Part shown: positions 14,706-20,293 of the stretch, piece by piece
Layout: each line of letters opens with the position of its first letter
Numbering within the stretch: the stretch's first letter is position 1
From: CAWUKT01 sp963923035
GTDB taxonomy: Bacteria > Bacteroidota > Bacteroidia > J057 > JADKCL01
Reading direction: 5' to 3'
DNA length: 20,293 bases
NCBI GenBank assembly: GCA_963923035.1
Contig: CAWUKT010000107.1
Location: forward strand, 1 to 20,293
Program-made: the position numbers and the translations under genes
Notes under the pieces: generated by a model
What the model was told of the DNA's origin: nothing
Seen by the model: only the letters and a program-made list of their open reading frames with translations
Database searches by the model: none

Positions 14706-16376
14706 TTATTGGCGGGGAGATTCGGTGGATCGAATTTCCAAAACAGGTTGAGAATAGGTGCTGCCGGGAGACGTGAGCAAACCAGTACTGCGCTCACCTC
14801 CATAGAGTTCGGGCATCAGGTACCGGCCCTGCTGGCCCGGTCGCTTCGCCAGTTCAACCTGCTTCTGGTCCGGATACGCCTGCAAATAGGGATCGTTCCG
14901 CTCCGCAGTCACCGTCCAGGACACCTCCTTTCCGGCCATTCCGCCCCCAATTACAAACATTCCGTCCTTGACTTTTTCCGCAATGAACAGCGGCATATAG
15001 GCCCCGACCGGAGTCAACTGGTACGTGACCCTGTGGTTGATCGCCTCAAAATAATCTGGCAATTCCACCACCGCCCGTCCCTGGGCGTCGAAAGTGGCGG
15101 TGCCCCGGTACAGGTTCAGGACTTCGTTGGATTCGACCGAAAAGTGCCGCAAAAACTTGTTTTCCGGGTCGAGGGGATGGTCAATTTGGAAGGTTTTGGT
15201 CCCCGAAGCGCCCAGGGTGCCGTTGGAGAAAACGCCGTACGCGCCCACCAGGGTGCCCAGGTAGCGGTCTTCTCCGACCACGCCCCAATATCCCGTTCCG
15301 GCGACCCCGACGCCATTGCCCGTTCCATTCACATCAAAGTTCTCCCCAAAAACGGCGAAGCCGCCGCGTTGATTCGTTTCGCCCACCACTCCGTTGAAGC
15401 CGACTCCCCGAACGCCATGCCCGCCGTTGGTGCGCAGGTTGCTGCCGTAGACACCCGCCTGGGCCGTCGCGGTGGCGCTGATCTGGCCCGAGACCCCCCA
15501 GGCGGCCCCATCGCTGTTGCCCACGACCGCTGAGGCAGCCGTCGAATTGGAATTGGTGATGCCCTGGATCGCGGAAAATGCCGTCGCCGGATTGCTGTTC
15601 TCGGCGGCAATGGCCACCCCGGTGCTGGCCTGGTCCACGTCCAGCGCGATGCTGTTGGGAGTGGCAGTGGTGATCTGCACGGCGCCCGCGTCCGCGGTGA
15701 TGACCCGGCCGATGCCGGGGCCGCCCTCGTCGTAGGCTTCGTCGAGGGTATTGCCTCCGCCGGAAGGGAGCGTGACAGTATTGCCATTGCTGAGGCTGAG
15801 GTCGAGGCCGTTGAGGCTCAGGCTCTGCAATTCATTGGCCGGATCGGCGTCCGCGTCGTCCACTTCATCTGTCACCGACCCGCCGTTATTGCTGAGGGAA
15901 ATGGTCGCGCCATTCTTGCTAAGAGTCTGAAGCTCGTTGGCGGGATCGGCGTCGGCATCGTCGACCTGGTCATTGCTGACGGTATTGGCGTGGAGGGCGT
16001 AGGGTACCGAAAGGAGCTGGCTGGTCCCCATCAGGGCGTAGTTGCTGGCCCCGCTGAGGTCGATTTCGATCTGCATGAAGTGTGTATTGCTGGCCCAATC
16101 AATGGTGGAAAAGGTGCCGGTGACCACGTTGCCGCCGCCAACCGGAAGGGTGACGAGGCCCAACTGATTGGTGGTCACGCTATGGGTTTCGATGTAAACG
16201 GCATTGCCGGAGGTGCTGCCTTCCAGAATGGTCATGCGCAGCGAAACCAGTTGACTGGCAACGGCTACCCCTGCATTGTCCCGCACCACCGCCTGGTAAT
16301 TGAGGCGTTGGGGAGATTGGGAAAACAAGGACAATTGGAGAAGAAAGAGGGCAACAAAGAAGAAGATACGTTTCAT
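14706..16376 (-). CDS. Secreted surface protein with Asp-rich repeats and tail-fibre-like C-terminal domain
   Basis: 556 residues. A signal peptide (MKRIFFFVALFLLQLSLFSQ) leads to an N-terminal domain with LNYQAVVRDNAGVAVASQ and SVPYALHA, a pattern widespread in Bacteroidota surface proteins. Two 34-residue repeats begin VDDADADPANELQ at 138 and 172; Asp-rich stretches of this kind may bind calcium. A Gly/Ala/Asn-rich central region (about 210-380) has short beta-like repeats reminiscent of trimeric fibre stalks. The region from about 390 (FQIDHPLDPENKFLRHFSVES, then VVELPDYFEA and VSWTVTAERNDPY) is a conserved domain found in many uncharacterised fibre-like proteins. No T9SS domain is seen at the C-terminus, so it may stay periplasmic or use another route. 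Function unknown. Confidence 0.8.
   Translation of the reverse strand: MKRIFFFVALFLLQLSLFSQSPQRLNYQAVVRDNAGVAVASQLVSLRMTILEGSTSGNAVYIETHSVTTNQLGLVTLPVGGGNVVTGTFSTIDWASNTHFMQIEIDLSGASNYALMGTSQLLSVPYALHANTVSNDQVDDADADPANELQTLSKNGATISLSNNGGSVTDEVDDADADPANELQSLSLNGLDLSLSNGNTVTLPSGGGNTLDEAYDEGGPGIGRVITADAGAVQITTATPNSIALDVDQASTGVAIAAENSNPATAFSAIQGITNSNSTAASAVVGNSDGAAWGVSGQISATATAQAGVYGSNLRTNGGHGVRGVGFNGVVGETNQRGGFAVFGENFDVNGTGNGVGVAGTGYWGVVGEDRYLGTLVGAYGVFSNGTLGASGTKTFQIDHPLDPENKFLRHFSVESNEVLNLYRGTATFDAQGRAVVELPDYFEAINHRVTYQLTPVGAYMPLFIAEKVKDGMFVIGGGMAGKEVSWTVTAERNDPYLQAYPDQKQVELAKRPGQQGRYLMPELYGGERSTGLLTSPGSTYSQPVLEIRSTESPRQ
15856..15965 (-). repeat. Asp-rich 34-residue repeat, start of two units
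   Basis: The peptide VDDADADPANELQ occurs at residues 138-150 and again at 172-184 of the minus-strand protein, an exact 34-residue offset. The following segments LSKNGATISLSNNG and LSLNGLDLSLSNGN are also similar. The acidic DxDxD pattern suggests possible calcium binding; this is inference. Confidence 0.7.
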
Positions 16377-16586
16377 GGCGGTCGAATTGATGAATCGGAG
16401 AATGAATTTAAAGGCTGGGGGCCAACTTTGCTACTTTTCCCGGTCAAAATCCGAGGGGGAATGTTTTGTTGGCACCCCTAGTCAGCAGTCTCGGGGGCGG
16501 ATGTGAAAAAAGAAGTGGAAAAACTAAAGCAAAAAACCCCTAAACTGCGGCATCATTCCACTTGGTAGACCACCGAGTGTCCTTGA

Positions 16587-16617
16587 TTGGAGAGTAGCTG
16601 AGACGAATTTAATTTTC
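16587..16617 (+). promoter_or_regulatory. Possible Bacteroidota promoter for the ammonium transporter
   Basis: TTG at 16587-16589 is followed after 20 bases by TAATTTTC (16610-16617), one mismatch from TAnnTTTG. A start near 16621-16623 would leave only a few bases before the ATG at 16627, giving a nearly leaderless mRNA. The match is imperfect, so this is tentative. Confidence 0.4.
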
Positions 16618-16626
16618 ATTTCAACC

Positions 16627-17904
16627 ATGGGTAAGAAATTAAATTTCATCGTCCTGGCGATCCTTGTTGTTTTGGGAGCCTTCGCGGCCGATCAGTACGA
16701 AGAATTGACCTCAGCAATTGATTCCGGAGATACGGCCTGGATGTTGGTGGCAAGCGCATTTGTCCTGTTGATGACCCCGGGATTGTCCTTCTTCTACGGG
16801 GGAATGGTCGACAAAAAGAACATTATTTCCACAATGCTTCAGAGTTTCATCGCTCTCGGCGTCATCAGCGTCTTGTGGGTTGTGGTGGGATTCAGCCTGG
16901 CATTTGGAGACAGCATCGGCGGCATCATCGGCAATCCGATGACCTATTTCGCTTTCAACCACGTCGGTTCGGAGCCGAATCCAGCTTTTGCCTCCAGCAT
17001 TCCTTTCCTATTGTTCGCCCTCTTCCAACTGAAATTTGCCATCATCACCCCCGCTCTGATCACGGGGAGCTTTGCCGGGCGGGTCCGCTTCCGCAGCTAT
17101 ATCTTTTTCATGGTCCTGTTCAGCATTTTCATTTACAGCCCGCTCGCCCACATGACCTGGCACCCGGACGGCCTCTTCCGGAATTGGGGCGTACTGGACT
17201 TTGCCGGCGGAACTGTGGTCCACATGTCGGCCGGGTTTGCTGCTTTGGCGGGGGCGGTATTTCTGGGAAAAAGGAAATCCCTGGTCCACAATCCGGCGAA
17301 TGTGCCCTATGTCATCCTTGGAACCGGCCTTTTGTGGTTCGGATGGTTCGGATTCAACGCGGGATCGGCCTTGGGTGCCAATTCCGACGCGGTCATTGCC
17401 TTCGCCAATACCAATATCGCCTCGGCCACGGCCATGGTCTCGTGGGTCTTCTACGAACGGATGCTGGGCCGCAAGATGTCCGCGGTGGGGGCGTGCATTG
17501 GAGCTGTAGTCGGATTGGTGGCCATTACCCCGGCCGCTGGCTTCGTCAACATCGGGCAGTCCATGTTCATTGGCTTCATCGCGGCCATCATCTCCAATTG
17601 GGCCATCACGGTGAAGAACAAATCCAGCGTGGACGATACCCTGGACGTATTTCCCAGCCACGGCATCGGTGGAATCGTGGGGATGCTGCTCACGGCTGTT
17701 TTTGCTTCCGGGGTGGGATTGATTTACGGAGAAGCGACGACATTTCTCTACCACCTCCTCGCCCTGGCCATCACCGCCGTCTTCTGCTTCGCCGGGAGCT
17801 ATTTGCTGTACATGCTGGTGGATGCCCTCCTGACCATGCGGGTGCGGGAGGACCAGGAGCAGGTCGGATTGGACCTGAGCCAACACGGAGAGCAGATTGA
17901 ATGA
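16627..17904 (+). CDS. amt: Ammonium transporter (Amt family)
   Basis: A 425-residue inner-membrane channel of the Amt/MEP/Rh family that takes up ammonium. The first segment (MGKKLNFIVLAILVVLGAFA) is probably a cleaved signal peptide or a first membrane helix. The 11-helix core follows: TPGLSFFYGGMV, LDFAGGTVVHMSAG with the first pore histidine at His199, LLWFGWFGFNAGS, and FPSHGIGGIVGMLLT with the twin pore histidine at His345. Both pore histidines are present, which supports true transport rather than an altered sensor. No gene for a GlnK/PII partner adjoins it and no sensor domain is fused to the short hydrophilic tail. It is divergent from the gene ending at 16376, with 250 bases between. 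Confidence 0.95.
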   Translation: MGKKLNFIVLAILVVLGAFAADQYEELTSAIDSGDTAWMLVASAFVLLMTPGLSFFYGGMVDKKNIISTMLQSFIALGVISVLWVVVGFSLAFGDSIGGIIGNPMTYFAFNHVGSEPNPAFASSIPFLLFALFQLKFAIITPALITGSFAGRVRFRSYIFFMVLFSIFIYSPLAHMTWHPDGLFRNWGVLDFAGGTVVHMSAGFAALAGAVFLGKRKSLVHNPANVPYVILGTGLLWFGWFGFNAGSALGANSDAVIAFANTNIASATAMVSWVFYERMLGRKMSAVGACIGAVVGLVAITPAAGFVNIGQSMFIGFIAAIISNWAITVKNKSSVDDTLDVFPSHGIGGIVGMLLTAVFASGVGLIYGEATTFLYHLLALAITAVFCFAGSYLLYMLVDALLTMRVREDQEQVGLDLSQHGEQIE

Positions 17905-17913
17905 AAAAGAGGA

Positions 17914-18019
17914 TGGCTTCCATTCTTTTCAGCAAGGTGTGGGAAGCCAAAATCACCTCCGTGGAGAAAAACCCAATTGCCTGAACCCAATGAGCAGAAA
18001 CGGGCCTTTGGGAAAGGCC
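17914..18019 (+). other. Two hairpins without U tracts downstream of the ammonium transporter gene
   Basis: TGGCTTCC (17914-17921) is complementary to GGAAGCCA (17942-17949). Further on, GGCCTTT (18003-18009) and AAAGGCC (18013-18019) form a perfect stem with a GGG loop. Neither is followed by a T run, so they are weak candidates for termination. They may act as 3' mRNA-stabilising structures. The rest of 17905-18172 shows nothing I can name. Confidence 0.35.
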
Positions 18020-18172
18020 ATCGTCCCCTGAAATGCGGATGGAACAGCGAGAAAATCTCGACTATTGTCGCTTTGGAAGTCCATTTTTATTGGCTGCGAC
18101 CTTTAGGCTAGCATTTGATCGGATAAATATTGTCTTTTTCATGGCTTTCCCTTTCTTTTACATCCTATTTCC

Positions 18173-18685
18173 ATGAGTTCAAGCAAAAACACCCGTCAGA
18201 CATTTGAAAAAATGTTTCGGCAATTTCAGCCGATGCTGGTCAGGTATGCGAGTACCATGCTGTATTCGCGGGAGGATGCCCTGGAAGTGGTGCAGGAAGT
18301 CTTCGTGAAAATTTGGCAGAAGCGCGACGAACTTGAATTCGGTGAACAATTGAAGGCGTATTTGTTCCGGGCGGTGCGCAACCAGGCCCTGAACCGCATC
18401 AATCGCAACCGGCTGGATACGGTATCACTGGATGAGCGGATGGTGATGTTGGCGGAGGAGAATGAGGGAGAAATAGAGGAGGGAAAAAGGCAAAAACTGG
18501 CTCAGGTGTACCGGGAAATGGACAAACTTCCCCCCAATTGCAAGGAAATTTTCGTGATGAGCCGTTTGGAAGGACTCAGCCACAAGGAAATTGCTGCGAT
18601 CCTCGACATCTCTACCAAGACCGTCGAGAACCAGATTGGAATTGCATTGCGGAAGATTCGAAAGGGTGTGTTTCAAAAATCTTAA
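18173..18685 (+). CDS. ECF-type RNA polymerase sigma factor
   Basis: A 170-residue sigma-70-family regulator of the extracytoplasmic-function group. Region 2 (about residues 12-75) contains FRQFQPMLVRYASTMLYSRE and the core-binding/-10 segment EVVQEVFVKIWQKRDEL, with YLFRAVRNQALNRIN. A charged linker follows (EENEGEIEEGKRQK). Region 4 (about 115-165) has LPPNCKEIFVMSRLEGLSHK and the helix-turn-helix EIAAILDISTKTVENQIGIALRKIRKG, which reads the -35 side of target promoters. No anti-sigma or FecR-like gene lies on either side, unlike many Bacteroidota ECF factors. The next gene, 95 bases on, is a secreted protease. Targets cannot be inferred. Confidence 0.92.
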   Translation: MSSSKNTRQTFEKMFRQFQPMLVRYASTMLYSREDALEVVQEVFVKIWQKRDELEFGEQLKAYLFRAVRNQALNRINRNRLDTVSLDERMVMLAEENEGEIEEGKRQKLAQVYREMDKLPPNCKEIFVMSRLEGLSHKEIAAILDISTKTVENQIGIALRKIRKGVFQKS

Positions 18686-18780
18686 AAAAAGATTCGCTGG
18701 GTTTGGGGGATGGCAATAATAATGTGTTACAAGGGTAGGAAATCCATTTAGGGTTTCGAGTCCGAGATTCTTGCAAGCGT

Positions 18781-20293
18781 ATGAAAAATTTTACTCTTCC
18801 CACAATTCTCCTTCTGCTCCTGACCTGGGCAACCTCGCTCCAGGCCCAGGAAGTAGCAGTAGTCCCGGGTGATCTACTGGTCCGAATGGTACCGGGACAC
18901 AATGGGGAAGAGGTTGCCAATTACCTGAATGAATCCTTTGGTCCGGCGACCAAAGCCCGTTCACTGCGCTTGTTGTCCCGCCACATGAACATTTACCACA
19001 TCCATTTCGAGGAAACAGCCGTCGAAATGGATGCGGCGCTTGATATGGCCTGGACCCATCCCTTCGTGGAAGTGGCCCAGTTCAACCACGAAACCGAGAA
19101 CCGCGCCACTCCCAACGATGCGAATTACAGCTCCCAGTGGCAGTATGTCAATACTGGCCAGAGCGGTGGCACCGTCGGCGCTGACATTGACGCGGACCTC
19201 GCCTGGGACATCACTACCGGAGGCGTGACCTCCCTCGGAGATACCATCGTGGTCTGCGTGATCGACGACGGTATTGACGGGAGCCACTCGGATTTCGGCA
19301 ATAACCTTTGGGTGAACCGCTTTGAAATTCCCAATGACGGAATCGACAACGACAACAACGGTTATGTAGACGACTACAATGGCTGGGATGTCTATAACAA
19401 CAACGACAATGTCTTTGCCGGAGGCGGCCACGGAACTCCGGTTGCGGGGATTGTGGGAGCCAAAGGAAACAATGGCGTAGGCGTCGCCGGTGTGAACTGG
19501 GACGTGAAACTGATGATCATCCGCGGCGGAACGCCCGAATCCAATGCCATCGCGTCTTACGCCTATGCGCTGGAGCAACGGAAGTTGTACAACCAGACGT
19601 CCGGACAGATGGGGGCCTTTGTGGTCTCCACGAACGCATCGTGGGGCATTGACTTCGGTCAGCCCGCCAACGCACCCCTCTGGTGTGCGATGTATGATAC
19701 CTTGGGCGCCTATGGCGTCCTGAGCATGGGCGCGACCATCAACAACAATGTCAACGTTGACGTCGACGGCGATTTACCGACGGCTTGCCCGAGTGATTAC
19801 CTCATCTCGGTCACCAACATGAACGACGATGACCAGAAGGTCAACCAGGCGGGCTACGGAGCCACCACTATTGACCTGGGTGCCTTTGGCGCCGGAACCT
19901 ATACCACTTCCAGTGGCAATGGCTACGGCGGTTTTGGCGGCACTTCCGGGGCTACGCCCCACGTGACAGGCGCTGCCGCTTTGTTGTACTCGGCCCCCTG
20001 CATCAACTTCGCCCAGCTGGCCCGCAGCTATCCCGATAGCGCCGCCCTGCTGGTCAAGCAGTGGATTTTGGATGGCGTCGACGCCAATTCGAGCTTGAAC
20101 AATATTACCGTCACCGGTGGCCGTTTGAACCTGCACAAGGCCCTGCTCCAACAGACCAATTGGGATTGTTCGGGCAACGGCTGTTTCGCCGCCTATGGAT
20201 TGGGTGTACAAGGACTCATCGATACGTCCGCGACTTTGTTCTGGAGTGGAGCCGCTGCCAGCGATTCCTTCCACGTCCAATTCCGGGAGCAGG
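18781..20293 (+). CDS. Secreted subtilisin-like serine protease (S8), truncated by window end
   Basis: The frame is open from ATG 18781 to the window edge (504 complete codons), so the C-terminus is not seen. Residues 1-22 are a signal peptide (MKNFTLPTILLLLLTWATSL, cleavage near QAQ). About 24-120 looks like an N-terminal propeptide. The S8 domain follows with the full triad: Asp162 in VIDDGID, His217 in GGHGTPVAGIVG and Ser389 in GGTSGATPHVTGAAALL. NASWG likely gives the oxyanion Asn. A calcium-type Asp/Asn-rich stretch (GIDNDNNGYVDDYNG) lies between Asp162 and His217. All key residues are present, so activity is expected. The sequence beyond about residue 470 (TLFWSGAAASDSFHVQF) looks like the start of a FnIII-like domain. 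A T9SS domain further on is likely by analogy but lies outside the window. Confidence 0.93.
   Translation, partial: MKNFTLPTILLLLLTWATSLQAQEVAVVPGDLLVRMVPGHNGEEVANYLNESFGPATKARSLRLLSRHMNIYHIHFEETAVEMDAALDMAWTHPFVEVAQFNHETENRATPNDANYSSQWQYVNTGQSGGTVGADIDADLAWDITTGGVTSLGDTIVVCVIDDGIDGSHSDFGNNLWVNRFEIPNDGIDNDNNGYVDDYNGWDVYNNNDNVFAGGGHGTPVAGIVGAKGNNGVGVAGVNWDVKLMIIRGGTPESNAIASYAYALEQRKLYNQTSGQMGAFVVSTNASWGIDFGQPANAPLWCAMYDTLGAYGVLSMGATINNNVNVDVDGDLPTACPSDYLISVTNMNDDDQKVNQAGYGATTIDLGAFGAGTYTTSSGNGYGGFGGTSGATPHVTGAAALLYSAPCINFAQLARSYPDSAALLVKQWILDGVDANSSLNNITVTGGRLNLHKALLQQTNWDCSGNGCFAAYGLGVQGLIDTSATLFWSGAAASDSFHVQFREQ

Noticed and set aside
14709..15533. A 274-codon plus-strand open frame opposite the fibre-like protein
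   Set aside because: The minus-strand gene has a signal peptide and conserved domains. The plus-strand translation has none and is Arg/Pro/Ala-rich.
16875..17900. A 341-codon open frame overlapping the ammonium transporter gene in another frame
   Set aside because: The transporter frame carries both pore histidines and the expected membrane helices. The other frame is Gly/Arg/His-rich shadow sequence.

Overview
The window reads as a chromosomal segment of a Bacteroidota bacterium, most likely near the Saprospiria (Lewinella/Haliscomenobacter-like). The evidence is several secreted proteins with C-terminal type IX secretion (T9SS) sorting domains, PKD-repeat modules of the style common in that class, a Bacteroidota-type promoter (TTTG-N19-TAnnTTTG), starts with little or no Shine-Dalgarno sequence, and a long-form HisG with a bifunctional HisB. 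The class-level placement is inference from protein style, not from a marker gene.

Layout. 1-458: no convincing gene; a few degenerate GGAGRTGCG-like motifs. 459-3260: a large secreted PKD protein built from a 359-residue tandem duplication. 3261-3539: its terminator, then the control region of the histidine operon. 3540-10454: a complete, tightly overlapping operon hisG-hisD-hisC-hisB-hisH-hisA-hisF-hisIE, encoding every step from PRPP+ATP to histidine. 10607-12091: a second PKD/T9SS protein, paralogous to the first. 12092-12520: terminator plus about 380 bases without a gene, holding one possible RNA fold. 12521-13303: a BtuF-like metal/cobalamin-receptor-fold protein without a signal peptide. 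13361-16376 (minus strand): two secreted surface-type proteins. 16627-17904: ammonium transporter. 18173-18685: ECF sigma factor. 18781 to the right edge: a secreted subtilisin-like protease, cut off by the window.

The most notable element lies just before hisG. A short open frame (3394-3450) encodes the 18-residue peptide MYINNHHHHHFYATQTRW, with five consecutive histidine codons. It sits about 11-13 bases after a predicted transcription start and is followed by an intrinsic terminator (3490-3519). The RNA between them can form either a 1:2 pairing that includes the histidine codons or a 2:3 antiterminator that occupies the 5' arm of the terminator. This is the architecture of ribosome-mediated transcription attenuation, as in the enterobacterial his operon, here with Bacteroidota promoter signals. 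Histidine shortage would stall the ribosome on the His codons and let the operon be read; plentiful histidine would favour termination.

The his genes form one metabolic unit under that switch. The flanking genes look like ordinary cell-surface and envelope functions and have no evident metabolic link to histidine. No mobile element, CRISPR array, tRNA or rRNA was recognised.
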